Assembly (NCBI RefSeq): GCF_025244705.1
Contig: NZ_CP104207.1
Location: 2,976,001 to 3,040,000, forward strand
Origin: Sphingopyxis sp. PET50
GTDB lineage: Bacteria > Pseudomonadota > Alphaproteobacteria > Sphingomonadales > Sphingomonadaceae
Reading direction: 5' to 3'
Length of the DNA stretch: 64,000 nucleotides
In this document: positions 9,005 through 19,245 of the stretch, in pieces
How the letters are laid out: each line of letters starts with the position of its first letter
Position numbering within the stretch: the stretch's first letter is position 1
Notes under the pieces: generated by a model
What the model was told of the DNA's origin: nothing
What the model saw: only the letters and a program-made list of their open reading frames with translations
Database searches by the model: none
Translations under genes and position numbers: made by a program

Positions 9005-11390
9005 ATGCGCAAAATCACGACCGTTATGGCACGAGCTGAGCGGTGCATTGCTGGGAACGACGATACTTTGCACGTCGGGCGCCGCGCTCGCGCAGGATGC
9101 GAATACGGGGGGCGACCCCGACATCGTCGTCACGGCATCGAAGCGCGAGGAAAATCTGCAGGATGTTCCGATGGCGATCACCGCGATCGGCAACGAGCGG
9201 CTGAACGAGCTGCAGGTCAAGGAATTCCAGGATGTCGTGAAATTCCTGCCGTCGGTGACGATCCAGACCCTCGCCCCCGGTTTCAGCCAGGTCTATTTCC
9301 GCGGCGTCGCGTCGGGCGAGAATGCCAATCACTCGGCGTCGCTGCCGACCGTCGGCACCTATCTCGACGAAATGCCGATCACGACCATCCAGGGTGCGCT
9401 CGATATCCATGCCTATGATTTCGCGCGCGTCGAGGCGCTCGCCGGACCGCAGGGCACGCTCTATGGCGCGAGCTCGATGGCGGGCACGATCAAGCTCGTC
9501 ACCAATCCGCCCGACACCAGCGGCACCTATGGCTCGGTGGGCCTGGAACTCAATACGGTGAAGTCCGGCGACGTCGGCGGCGTCGCCGAAGGCTTCATCA
9601 ACGCGGCGCTCAGCGATCGCGCGGCGCTGCGCCTGGTCGGCTGGTACCGCCACGACGGCGGCTATATCGACAATATCGCCGGCAGCCGCACCTATCCCTC
9701 GAGCGGCATCACGCAGAACAACGCCGCACTGGTCGAAAAGAATTACAACGACGTCGACACCTATGGCGCCCGCCTCGCGCTCGGCATCGACCTCGACGAC
9801 GACTGGACGATCAAACCGACGCTGATGGGCCAGGTGCAGAAAGCCGACGGCAGTTTCGCACAGGAACGGTCGAGCGCGGTCACCCGCAAGCTGCAGACGG
9901 TCCAGTACAACCCCGAATCGAGCAAGGACAAATGGTTCCAGGCGGCGCTGACGATCGAAGGCAAGATCGGCAGCTGGGACCTGACCGCGACCGGCGGCCA
10001 TATGCGGCGCAAGACGACGGTCGAAAGCGACTATTCGGATTATGCCTATTTCTATGACGCGCTCTATGGCTATGGCGCCTATTTCACCGACAACAACGGC
10101 GATCTGGTCAGCCCGAACCAGTATATCCAGGGCATCGACCGCTACAAGCGCAGCTTCGCCGAATTGCGCATCGCCTCCCCCGCCGATGCGCGCATCCGCT
10201 TCATCGGCGGCGTCTTCTGGCAGCGCCAGGCGCATAATATCGAGCAGAATTACATCATCGACAATATCGGTGACGCGATCACCGTTCCCGGCACCGACAG
10301 CGATATCTGGCTAACCAAGCAGCTCCGCATCGACCGCGACTATGCGGCGTTCGGCGAGATCAGCTTCGACATCACCGACCAGCTGACGCTGACCGGCGGC
10401 GGCCGCGTCTACAAGTTCGACAACAGCCTGGTCGGCTTCTTCGGCTATTCGGACGGCTTCAGCGGCAGCACCGGCGTCGCCGGCTGCTTCGCCGGGCCCG
10501 TGGTCGCGGGGTCGCCCTGCACCAACCTCGACAAGAGCACGAGCGACACCGACTTCATCCACAAGCTCAACCTGACCTACAAGATCAGCGACAACGCGCT
10601 CGTCTATGCGACCTGGTCGCGCGGGTTCCGGCCGGGCGGCATCAACCGGCGCGGCACGCTGCCGCCCTATGGTCCCGACACGCTCGACAACTACGAGATC
10701 GGGTGGAAGACCAATTTCGGCCCGCTCCGCTTCAATGGCGCCATCTATCAGGAGGACTGGAACGACATCCAGCTTTCCTTCCTCGGCGCCAACGGGCTGA
10801 CCGAGATCCGCAGCGCCGGCATCGCACGCATCCGCGGTTTCGAGGTCGACATCGGCTATCGCGCCGGCGGCTTTTCGCTCAACCTCGGCGGCAGCTACAA
10901 CGACGCTGAAATCCGGCGCGACTTCTGCGCGATCGCCAATCCGCAATTCGACTGCACGATCGACCCGCCGGGCCAGACCAACGATCTGCTCGCGCCCGCG
11001 GGTTCGCGCCTGCCGGTCACGCCCAAGTTTAAGGGCAATGCCGTCGCGCGCTACGAATGGCCGGTCGGCGACGTCGACGCGCATGTCCAGTTCGCGGTCA
11101 ACCATACCGGGCAGCGCCGGTCCGACCTGCGCACCTTCGAAAACGCCATCGTCGGCAATTTCAAGGCCTATACGACCGCCGACGTCAGCATCGGGGTGAA
11201 GGGCGAAAGCTGGAGCGGCGAGCTGTTCGCGACGAACCTGTTCGACAGCAGGGGCGTGATCAACAGCGCGGTGCAATGCGGCGAATCGATCTGCGGCGAT
11301 CCGTTCGGCGGCAGCACGACCGGCGGCGTCTTTTACGACAATGTCATCCGCCCGCGCCTGATCGGGATCAAGGTCAGCAAGGACTTCTGA
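9005..11390 (+). CDS. TonB-dependent outer-membrane receptor, frameshifted in the signal peptide
   Basis: Outer-membrane active transporter. An AAGGGGGG ribosome site precedes ATG 9005. Restoring GCCGGC at 9035-9041 (seen as GCTGAGC) gives one continuous signal peptide, MRKITTVMARAGGALL... to GAALAQ. Then come the TonB-box region and plug (DIVVTASKREENLQDVPMAI; GPQGTLYGASSMAGTI) and a 22-strand barrel ending in the terminal aromatic strand LIGIKVSKDF. The plug-barrel signature is clear, but the ligand is not identifiable. Context: TPR-sulfotransferase upstream and an APC permease 13 bases downstream suggest uptake of a compound finally handled as an amino acid or amine. Confidence 0.93.
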
Positions 11391-11403
11391 TCTGTCCGGC
11401 ACT

Positions 11404-12720
11404 ATGACCGACAACGAAAGGCCGGGCCAAAAGCTCGGCCTTTTGATGTGCGTCGCGCTCGGCATGGGCAACATGATCGGGTCGGGCGTGTTCCTGCTCC
11501 CGCGCGACCTGGCCCCGCTGGGGTGGAATGCGATCATCGGCTGGGGCGTGTCGATCGCCGGCACCTTGTGCCTCGCGGTCGTCTTCGCGCGGCTCGCGCG
11601 AAGGCTGCCGACGGGCTGCGCGACCTATACCTATGCCGCCGCGGCTTTCGGCCCCGGCACCGGTTTCATCGTGGCCTGGAGCTATTGGATCAGTTGCTGG
11701 ACCGTCGTCGCGACGCTCGCGGTCGCGGCAATCAGCAATTTATCGATCCTGGCGCCGTCGCTGGCGACGGGCGGCGCGACGACCGCGCTGATCGCGATCG
11801 GCTTTATCTGGCTGTTCACCCTGGTCAATCTGCTGGGCGTGCGCCGGGCGGGCGGCACGCAGCTCGTCACGCTCGGACTCAAGCTGATTCCCGTGGTCGG
11901 CGCCATATTGGTCGCGCTGTGGCTGTTTGCCACGGGCGATGCGCCGGTTCCGACGATGGCGGGCACACAGCCGGTCAGCCTCGACAATATCGGCGGCGCC
12001 GCGACGCTGACCCTGTTCGCGCTGCTCGGTTTCGAAAGCGCCTGCGTCGTCGGCGACCGCGTGCGCGATCCCGAACGCACCGTCCCGCGCGCGACGCTGA
12101 TCGCCGCGGCGGCGACCGGGCTGCTCTATCTGCTCTCCTGCACCACGGTGACGTTGCTGTTGCCGCTCGAGACGCTCGAGGCATCGAACGCCGCCTATGC
12201 GACCTTCTTCGGCACGCTGGTGGGACCGGGGGCGGGGCAGGCGGTGGCGCTGTTCGCCGCCATCGCCGCACTCGGCGCGCTCAACGGCTTCGTCCTGCTG
12301 CAGGGCGAAATCCCGCGCGACCTGGCGCATCGCGGGCTGCTGCCGCCGGTCTTCGCGCGCGACAACCGCTTCGCCGTGCCCTGGTTCACCCAGATCGTAT
12401 CGAGCGCGCTCGCCAGCATCGTCGTCTATGCCAATTATGCGCGCGGGCTGGCCGAGCTGTTCAAGTTCATGGTGCTGGTGACCACATCGACCGCGATCAT
12501 CTTCTACATCGTCGGCGCACTGGCCGCCCTGAAGCTCGAAGGCGGCGGCGAGATCAAGGCCTCGCCGGTCTTCGTCGCGCTGACGATCACGGGTTTCCTC
12601 TACAGCTGCTGGGCCTTTTACGGCGCGGGCTGGGAGGCGAGCCTGTGGAGCGTCGGACTGACCGCGGCAGGGCTGCCGATCTATCTGGCCATGCGGCGGA
12701 CGATTCGCGGAGCAGCCTGA
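11404..12720 (+). CDS. APC-family amino acid/polyamine permease
   Basis: Inner-membrane transporter of 438 residues with about 12 hydrophobic segments. The first carries the APC signature GMGNMIGSGVFLLPRDLAPLG (GSG loop), and FALLGFESACVVGDRVRDPERTVPRATL matches the TM6-7 region of the basic amino acid/polyamine antiporter group. It begins 13 bases after the TonB receptor, so joint transcription is likely. The substrate cannot be decided from sequence alone; arginine/agmatine-type antiport is one possibility. Confidence 0.9.
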   Translation: MTDNERPGQKLGLLMCVALGMGNMIGSGVFLLPRDLAPLGWNAIIGWGVSIAGTLCLAVVFARLARRLPTGCATYTYAAAAFGPGTGFIVAWSYWISCWTVVATLAVAAISNLSILAPSLATGGATTALIAIGFIWLFTLVNLLGVRRAGGTQLVTLGLKLIPVVGAILVALWLFATGDAPVPTMAGTQPVSLDNIGGAATLTLFALLGFESACVVGDRVRDPERTVPRATLIAAAATGLLYLLSCTTVTLLLPLETLEASNAAYATFFGTLVGPGAGQAVALFAAIAALGALNGFVLLQGEIPRDLAHRGLLPPVFARDNRFAVPWFTQIVSSALASIVVYANYARGLAELFKFMVLVTTSTAIIFYIVGALAALKLEGGGEIKASPVFVALTITGFLYSCWAFYGAGWEASLWSVGLTAAGLPIYLAMRRTIRGAA

Positions 12721-12750
12721 CCGGCGCAGGCGGCCGCGACCGCCATTTGG

Positions 12751-12768
12751 CCGCAATCGAACTGTCAT
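12751..12768 (+). promoter_or_regulatory. Possible PHO box upstream of the phosphate transporter
   Basis: CTGTCAT at 12762-12768 is a perfect PhoB half site. Four bases upstream of it, CCGCAAT (12751-12757) matches the half site at four of seven positions, with the expected 11-base periodicity. In other alphaproteobacteria PhoB represses pit-type transporters. The second half is weak, so this is tentative. Confidence 0.35.
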
Positions 12769-12814
12769 CGACCCAGCCTAGCTTTTTCCTGCGAATCGCA
12801 GGGGAAACAGGGCC

Positions 12815-14431
12815 ATGAGTGCAACAACCGCCGACACGATCGAAGCCGCGCCCGAACCCGGCCAGCCCGATCTCGACAAGGGACTGGGCGCCGCGGGCAA
12901 GCTCGGATTCATCGCCGCGCTCTTCGCCGCCGCCGTCTATGTCGGTTACAGCATCTATGCCGACGCCACCGCCGCGGGCGTGCATCCGTCGGCCTATCTG
13001 CCGTTCGTCCTGCTGTTCGTCGCGCTGCTGATCGCGCTCGGCTTCGAATTTGTGAACGGGTTTCACGACACGGCCAATGCCGTCGCGACCGTCATCTACA
13101 CCAACGCCATGCCCGCCAATGCCGCGGTGGTGTGGTCGGGATTCTTCAATTTCCTGGGCGTGCTGCTGTCGTCGGGGGTCGTCGCCTTCGGGATCGTCTC
13201 GCTGCTGCCGGTGGAACTGATCCTGCAAGCGGGGTCGAATCAGGGGCTTGCGATGGTGTTCGCGCTGCTGATCGCGGCGATCATCTGGAATCTCGCGACC
13301 TGGTATTTCGGCATTCCCTCGTCGAGTTCGCACACGCTGATCGGGTCGATCATCGGGGTCGGCGTCGCCAACGCGATCCTCCACGGCAAGAGCGGCACCG
13401 CCGGGGTCGATTGGAGCAAGGCGACCGAGATCGGACAGGCGCTGCTGATTTCCCCGCTGATCGGTTTCGGGGTCGCGGCCTTGCTGTTCCTTGCGATGAA
13501 GGTGCTGATCCGCAACAAGGAACTCTATCAGGAACCCAAGGGCAAGACGCCGCCGCCATGGTGGATTCGGGCGCTGCTGATCTTCACCTGCACCGGCGTC
13601 AGCTTTGCCCACGGATCGAACGACGGACAGAAGGGCATGGGCCTGATCATGCTGATCCTGATCGGCACCGTCCCGACGGCCTATGCCCTCAACCGCGCGG
13701 TACCCGCCGCTTATACGGCCGAATTCCACGCCAATTCGGCGGCGGTCGAACGATTGCTGTCGGACGGCAAGGCGCCGCCGCCAGTGGCGCAGGCGCGTGC
13801 CGAAGTCACCCGCTACATCGCCGACAAGAATCTGTTGCCGGCCACGATCCCCGCGCTCGGGGGGCTGGTCGCCGAGATCGACACCCAGGTCACCGAATAT
13901 GGGTCCCTCGCGCGCATTCCGTCCGACGCCGTGAGCAATATCCGCAACGACATGTATCTGGCGTCGGAAGCGATCAAGCGGCTGGGCAAGGACGCGGGCT
14001 CGGGCCTCGGCGAGGCCGAACTGACCGCGCTCAAACAATATAAGGACACGTCGCTCGACACCGGAACGCGTTTCATCCCGACCTGGGTCAAGGTCGCCGT
14101 GGCGATCGCGCTCGGGCTCGGCACGATGGTCGGATGGAAGCGGATCGTCGTCACCGTCGGCGAAAAGATCGGCAAATCGCACCTGACCTATGCGCAGGGC
14201 GCATCGGCCGAGCTTGTCGCGATGGGGACGATTTTCGGCGCCGATGCGCTGGGGCTGCCGGTCTCGACCACCCATGTCCTGTCCTCCGGCGTCGCGGGCA
14301 CGATGGCCGCGAACAGATCCGGGCTGCAGATGGGCACGATCCGCAACCTGCTGATGGCGTGGGTGCTGACGCTGCCGGTGTCGATCGCGCTGGCGGGCGG
14401 CCTCTACGCTCTATTCTCGGCTTTCGTGTAG
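12815..14431 (+). CDS. Inorganic phosphate transporter, PiT family
   Basis: Low-affinity phosphate (metal-phosphate) symporter in the inner membrane, 538 residues. Two PHO4 repeat signatures are visible: GFEFVNGFHDTANAVATVIYT near residue 75 and the inverted copy VSFAHGSNDGQKGMGLI near residue 262, plus PSSSSHTLIGSIIG and PVSTTHVLSSGVAG motifs. A hydrophilic loop of about 130 residues separates the halves. The ATG at 12815 is preceded by an inverted repeat (CCTGCG AAT CGCAGG) and a candidate PHO box. The next gene follows after 12 bases. Confidence 0.95.
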   Translation: MSATTADTIEAAPEPGQPDLDKGLGAAGKLGFIAALFAAAVYVGYSIYADATAAGVHPSAYLPFVLLFVALLIALGFEFVNGFHDTANAVATVIYTNAMPANAAVVWSGFFNFLGVLLSSGVVAFGIVSLLPVELILQAGSNQGLAMVFALLIAAIIWNLATWYFGIPSSSSHTLIGSIIGVGVANAILHGKSGTAGVDWSKATEIGQALLISPLIGFGVAALLFLAMKVLIRNKELYQEPKGKTPPPWWIRALLIFTCTGVSFAHGSNDGQKGMGLIMLILIGTVPTAYALNRAVPAAYTAEFHANSAAVERLLSDGKAPPPVAQARAEVTRYIADKNLLPATIPALGGLVAEIDTQVTEYGSLARIPSDAVSNIRNDMYLASEAIKRLGKDAGSGLGEAELTALKQYKDTSLDTGTRFIPTWVKVAVAIALGLGTMVGWKRIVVTVGEKIGKSHLTYAQGASAELVAMGTIFGADALGLPVSTTHVLSSGVAGTMAANRSGLQMGTIRNLLMAWVLTLPVSIALAGGLYALFSAFV

Positions 14432-14443
14432 GAAGGCCCCGCC

Positions 14444-15439
14444 ACGTCGCAGCAGCAGCCCTTTTCCTTTGGCCCGATCGACGGCCCGCAACTGATCTGG
14501 GCGGTCGATCTGACCGCGGATGGCTGCCGCGAACTGCAGGATTGCGACGACATGGGGGCGGGCCATCTGCGCTGGCTCCACCTCAATCTGGCAAGCCACG
14601 GCACGCGCGAATGGATCGAGCGGTCGAACGATATGCCCAAGCCTGTGCGCCAGCTGATGCTGTCGCCCGATACGCACCAGCGCGCGGTGATCGAAAAACA
14701 GGCCGTCGGCCTGGTACTCCACGACTATGAACGCGATTTCGACCGCGCCGACACCGCGCGGATCGGCGCGCTGCGTGTCGCGATCCTGCCGAAGCTGATC
14801 GTCACGGCGCGCATGCACCCGCTGCGCTGCGCCGACATCATGCGCGGCAAATTGCTCGACGGCGAGAATATCCGGAGCGCCGCGGCGGCGCTCGAAATCC
14901 TCGTCGGGTCGATCATCGAGGATATTTCGGAAATCACCCGCAAGCTGAGCCGCGAAATCCAGGACACCGAGGATGCGCTGTTCGAGAATAGCGAGACGCC
15001 CGAAGGCCGCGACCTGATGAGCATCAGGCGGCGCCTGGTCCAGGTGCACCGCATGCTTGTCGGCATGACCGCAACCTTTGCCCGGATCGAGGACGACGAG
15101 GATTTGCCACCGCACCTCGAGGGCGCGATCGAGGGGCTGGTGCAGCGGATCGGCGGGCTCGATTCGGACGTGGCCGCATCGCAGAGCGCGCTGCGGTTGC
15201 TGCGCGACGAACTCGACCTGCAGGCGACGAACCGCACCAACCAGAACCTCTATCTCCTGTCGGTGATGACCGCCCTGATGCTGCCCGCGACGCTCGTCAC
15301 GGGCATTTTCGGGATGAATACCGGCGGCATGCCATGGGCGCACGCCGGCGCGGGCACGCTGGCGGCGGCGCTGCTCGCGGTCGCGGCCGCCGGGCTGACC
15401 TATGCGATCCTGAAACGGCTGGGGCTTTTCAAGCGATAG
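14444..15439 (+). CDS. zntB: CorA/ZntB-family metal transporter, start codon apparently ACG
   Basis: Inner-membrane divalent-cation channel, 331 residues. A long soluble domain with a coiled stalk (ALEILVGSIIEDISEITRKL) is followed by two terminal membrane segments carrying the signature GMNTGGMPW, the ZntB variant of the CorA GMN motif. Homology extends upstream of the first ATG (14552) through PFSFGPIDGPQLIWAVDL, but no ATG, GTG or TTG lies in frame after the preceding stop. ACG at 14444, eight bases after GGAAGG, sits exactly where the start should be and would give MSQQQPFSFGP. Either a non-standard start or a one-base substitution is likely. Confidence 0.85.
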   Translation, partial: TSQQQPFSFGPIDGPQLIWAVDLTADGCRELQDCDDMGAGHLRWLHLNLASHGTREWIERSNDMPKPVRQLMLSPDTHQRAVIEKQAVGLVLHDYERDFDRADTARIGALRVAILPKLIVTARMHPLRCADIMRGKLLDGENIRSAAAALEILVGSIIEDISEITRKLSREIQDTEDALFENSETPEGRDLMSIRRRLVQVHRMLVGMTATFARIEDDEDLPPHLEGAIEGLVQRIGGLDSDVAASQSALRLLRDELDLQATNRTNQNLYLLSVMTALMLPATLVTGIFGMNTGGMPWAHAGAGTLAAALLAVAAAGLTYAILKRLGLFKR

Positions 15440-15540
15440 GGCCGCCTTGCCTCCACGCGCAAAATCGCCTATCGGCGCAATCCCACCGGCCCGGATTCGG
15501 GCCTATTTGGAGACGTGACGTGTCGGAACGCCGAATAACA

Positions 15541-15566
15541 CAGGGTTCGAATCCCTGCGGCATCCG
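15541..15566 (+). other. tRNA 3'-end-like fragment (T arm plus acceptor strand)
   Basis: CAGGG TTCGAAT CCCTG forms a perfect T arm, followed by C and GGCATCC, which could be a 3' acceptor strand. No matching 5' acceptor strand (GGATGCC) or D/anticodon arms lie within 100 bases upstream, so this is not a whole tRNA. Such fragments are commonly left at attachment sites by elements that integrated into a tRNA gene. The rest of the 247-base gap holds nothing I recognise. Confidence 0.45.
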
Positions 15567-15686
15567 CCCGCTGTCGTAGCGCGTTTTTCCTGACGCGGTG
15601 CGCCACGGGCGCTGCCGCAATTTCAAATCCGCCATCATCACTTTAACCGTCGGGCGCGTTGCGTCCGCCGGTCGCAGGCAGATATC

Positions 15687-17678
15687 ATGTTGCACGACAG
15701 CCATTGGGCGCGCGCACTCGCGCGCGCCGTCGCCACGGATCATCCGGGCAAGACCAAGACCGGCCGGGCTTTGCTCGGCTGGGCCCGCGCGCGCGCCGCC
15801 GCGCTCGGGTTCGACGACAAGACCATCACGCGCGCGGTGCTGCTCGGGGAACCGCAGGGCCCGCCACCCGGCGCGCGCGAGGACGAGGGCCTGATCCAGG
15901 CCAGCCGGTTGGCCAACGCACTCGACCTGCCCGGCGAGGAACGCGCGCTGCTGTTGCTCGCGACGGCGATGGAGCGCGCCCCGCTGACCCGCAGCCTCGC
16001 CCAGCTGATCGGGACCGAGAAGCTCGACATCGAAGCGCTCGCGGGCACGCTCACCGGGATCGCGCCGCACGCGCTGCGCCGCGCCGAGGTCGTGCGGCTC
16101 GATCTGGTCGGACGGTGGGCCGACAAGAGCGGCGGGGTCGAGCTCGGCCTGTGCTGGGCGTTCGAGCGGCTGCTCGACGCGCCGCCGGGACGCCACGAGA
16201 GCCTGCTCGACGGGCTGCTCGGGTCGCGGCAGACCGCCCGGCACGGGCTCGAGGACTTTCCGGCGCAGCGCGGCGACGCGGACCTCGCGATCGCGCTGCT
16301 GCGCGGGGCGATCGCGCACAGCGCGCGCGGCATCAACATCCTGATCCACGGTCCGCCCGGCACGGGCAAGACCGAGCTGGCGCGCACGCTCGCCGCCGCG
16401 GTCGGCGAGCCGCTGCACGGCGTCGGCGAAGCCGATACCGACGGCGACGAGCCGACGCGCCACGAACGCGTCGCGGCGCTGCGGCTCGCGTTGCGCACGC
16501 TCGAAAAGCGCGGCCGTGCGCTGCTGCTGTTCGACGAGATGGAGGATCTGCTCGGCGATGCGCGGATCGAAGGGGACGGCCGCGTGCGCCACCGCGCGGG
16601 GTCGAAGCTGTTCGTCAACCGGTTGCTGGAGGACAATGTCGTGCCGGTGATCTGGACCTCCAACGCGGTCGCCGATGTCGATCCCGCGATCCTGCGCCGT
16701 TTCAGCCTGTCGATCCGCATGGACTTCCCCGGCGTCGCGCACAGCCCGGCGATGCTCGAACGCGTCAGCGCCGAGGAGAGCGTCGCGGTCGACCCCGCGC
16801 TGGCGGCGCTGGCGGCGAGCGCGCCCGAGACCGCGTCGCTGTTCCGCGTCGCCGCGCGCGCCGCCGCGCTGGCGGGCGATGCCGCGAGCGCCAGCCGCTT
16901 CGCGGGTTCGGTGCTCGGCACGCTGCACGGCCGCGAGGTGGCGCCGCGGCCGCCGCGCGCCTTCGACGAGACATTGCTCTGCGCCGATGCCGATTTGCCC
17001 GCGCTGTTCGGCGCGCTGGCCCGCGCCGACGCGCCCGCCGATTTCTCGCTGCTGCTCACCGGGCCGCCGGGGACGGGGAAGACCGAGGCGGTGCAGGCGC
17101 TGGCGCGGCGGCTGGGCTGGCCGCTGCACGTCAAGCGCGCGTCGGACCTGATGTCGAAATGGGTCGGCGAGACCGAGCAGCGGATCGCGCGCGCCTTTGC
17201 CGAAGCCAAGCGGCAGGGCGCGATGCTGTTCTTCGACGAGGTCGATTCGCTGCTCGCCGACCGGCAGGGGGCATCGCAGAGCTGGGAGGTCAGCCGGGTC
17301 AACGAACTGCTGACGTGGATGGAGGATCATCCGCTGCCCTTCGCCGCGGCGACCAACCATGCCGCGAAGCTCGATCCGGCATCGGCGCGGCGCTTCGTGT
17401 TCAAGGTCGAGATGCGGCCGCTCGATACCGCGCGGGCGCGGCGGGCGTTCGGCCACTTCTTCGGACGTGCGGCGCCCGAGGCGCTCGACCGGCTGAGCGG
17501 ACTGACGCTCGGCGACTTCGCGGTCGTCGCGCGGCAGGCGCGCTTTACCGGGGCGGCGAGCGATGCGGCGCTGGTCGAGCGGCTGCGCCGCGAGCGCGCG
17601 GCGCGCCCCGCGATGCCGCAGCCGATGGGTTTCGGATCAGACGCGCCACCTGGGCGCGAAGAAACCCCGGTCGCGTAG
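15687..17678 (+). CDS. Tandem AAA+ ATPase
   Basis: 663-residue protein with two AAA+ modules. The first has Walker A GPPGTGKT at 222-229 and Walker B LLLFDE (D283/E284). The second has Walker A GPPGTGKT at 459-466 and Walker B MLFFDE (D517/E518), with a SKWVGETEQRI pore/substrate-recognition-type segment as in classic FtsH/Cdc48-like AAA modules. The ~200-residue N-terminal helical region has no signature I know. No protease, membrane or partner domain is visible, and the neighbours are unrelated. Its 3' end overlaps the convergent oxidoreductase gene by 42 bases. Function unknown; a Cdc48-like unfoldase or remodelling ATPase is a reasonable class label. Confidence 0.85.
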   Translation: MLHDSHWARALARAVATDHPGKTKTGRALLGWARARAAALGFDDKTITRAVLLGEPQGPPPGAREDEGLIQASRLANALDLPGEERALLLLATAMERAPLTRSLAQLIGTEKLDIEALAGTLTGIAPHALRRAEVVRLDLVGRWADKSGGVELGLCWAFERLLDAPPGRHESLLDGLLGSRQTARHGLEDFPAQRGDADLAIALLRGAIAHSARGINILIHGPPGTGKTELARTLAAAVGEPLHGVGEADTDGDEPTRHERVAALRLALRTLEKRGRALLLFDEMEDLLGDARIEGDGRVRHRAGSKLFVNRLLEDNVVPVIWTSNAVADVDPAILRRFSLSIRMDFPGVAHSPAMLERVSAEESVAVDPALAALAASAPETASLFRVAARAAALAGDAASASRFAGSVLGTLHGREVAPRPPRAFDETLLCADADLPALFGALARADAPADFSLLLTGPPGTGKTEAVQALARRLGWPLHVKRASDLMSKWVGETEQRIARAFAEAKRQGAMLFFDEVDSLLADRQGASQSWEVSRVNELLTWMEDHPLPFAAATNHAAKLDPASARRFVFKVEMRPLDTARARRAFGHFFGRAAPEALDRLSGLTLGDFAVVARQARFTGAASDAALVERLRRERAARPAMPQPMGFGSDAPPGREETPVA

Positions 17679-19245
17679 CACCACCCCGGCGGCGTTGTGC
17701 CCCGGCGCGCCGGTGACGCCGCCGCCGGGGTGCGTGCCCGCGCCGCACATGTAGAGGCCCTTCACGGGACCGCGATAACCGCCGTTGCCGAGCACCGGGC
17801 GCGCCGCCCAGAGCTGGTCGAGCGTCATGTTGCCGTGCATGATGTCGCCGCCGACTAGGCCGAACTTGCGTTCGAGCCCCTTGGGCGACAGGCGGGTGCT
17901 GCCGACGATGCTGGCGCGGAAGCCGGGGGCATGAGCTTCGACGGTGTCGATGATCGCATCGGCGGCGGCTTCCTCCTCGTCGTCCCAGTCGCGACCGTCC
18001 GGAAGCTCGGGGGCGAACTGCTGACAGAAGAGGCTGGCGACGTGGCAACCCGGCGGCGCGAGGCTGTCGTCGACGGTCGAGGGGATGAGCATCTCGACGA
18101 TCGGCTTCTTCGACCAGCCGTACTGCTTCGCGTCGAGGAAGGCGCGGTCCATATAGTCGAGCGTCGGGGCGAGGATGATGCCCGACTGGTGATGCTCGCC
18201 GGGTTCGGGCAAGCAGGTGAATTTGGGCAGTTCGCTGAGCGCGACATTCATGCGGAAGGTGCCGCTCCCCGCCTTGAAGCCGCGGATGCGGCGCTGGAAA
18301 TCGCCGGGCAGGTCGGACGCGTCCATCAGCCGTTCGTAGAGCAGCTTCGGTCCGACATTGGCGATGACGCGCGCGGCGGCGATTTCCTCGCCGCCGGCGA
18401 GACGCACGCCCGCGGCCTTGCCGCCGTCGACGAGCACCTTTTCGACCGGGCTTTCGAGGCTGATCTCGACCCCCATGTCGCGGCAGACCTTCGCCATGAT
18501 CTCGGTGATCTTGCCCATGCCGCCGACGCTGTGGCCCCACGCACCCTTCTTGCCGTTCACTTCGCCGAAGACGTGGTGGAGCAGGACATAGGCGCTGCCC
18601 GGCGTGTCGGGGCTGGCATAATTGCCGACCACGGCGTCGAAGCCGAAGGCGGCCTTGACCGCCTCGCTTTCGAACCAGCTACCCAGCATCGTGCGCGCCG
18701 ACTTGGTGAAGAGGTCGAGCACGTCGCGCTGCTGTTCGAGGCTGAGGGTCGCGAAGCGCCGCCCCTGCCGCGCGCCGTCGATCAGCGTGCGCAGCCCTTC
18801 GCCGACATTGGGCGGCACGCGCAGCGCGAGGTCGCGGAGCAGTTCGGCGACATTTTCGAGCGCGTCATAATAGGCGGGCAGCACCTCGGCATCATGATTC
18901 GAGAATTTGCGAAACTCGGCCTGGGTGCGCTCGAGACCGCCACCGAGCTTCAGATAGGTTCCATCCTCCTGCGGCAGGAAATTGCTGATCGGCCGTTCGA
19001 TCACGCGATAGCCATGGTCGGCGAGCTTCATGTCCGCGATGACCTTGGGCTGGAGCAGGCTGACCGTGTAACTGGCGACCGAATTGCGGAAACCCGGCGC
19101 GAATTCCTCGGTCACCGCGGCGCCGCCGACGACATCGCGCGCCTCGACGATGCGGACCTTGAGGTCGGCTTTCGCCAGATAGAAGGCGCAGACGAGGCCG
19201 TTGTGGCTAGGCGCCGATAATCAGGGCGTCATAGGCTTTGGTCAT
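17637..19245 (-). CDS. FAD-dependent oxidoreductase, phytoene desaturase/CrtI-like family, frameshifted
   Basis: After repair the protein begins MTKAYDALIIGAGHNGLVCAFYLAKADLKVRIVEAR, a Rossmann FAD-binding motif of the NAD(P)/FAD oxidoreductase family related to carotenoid desaturases and retinol saturases. The C-terminus carries GLYMCGAGTHPGGGVTGAPGHNAA, the FAD-contacting motif of the same family. The break at 19206-19212 (GCTAGGC on the plus strand) puts a TAG directly after LIIGA; GCCGGC restores GAGHNG. The start overlaps the upstream monooxygenase stop (ATGA). No carotenoid genes are nearby; with the neighbouring monooxygenase and Rieske oxygenase it more likely belongs to a catabolic cluster. 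Confidence 0.85.

Noticed and set aside
15440-15570. Complete tRNA gene
   Set aside because: Only T arm and 3' acceptor-like strand are present; no matching 5' strand, D arm or anticodon arm.
17637-17678. Functional meaning of the 42-base convergent overlap between the AAA+ ATPase and the CrtI-like gene
   Set aside because: Short convergent overlaps are common in dense genomes; nothing else marks this one.
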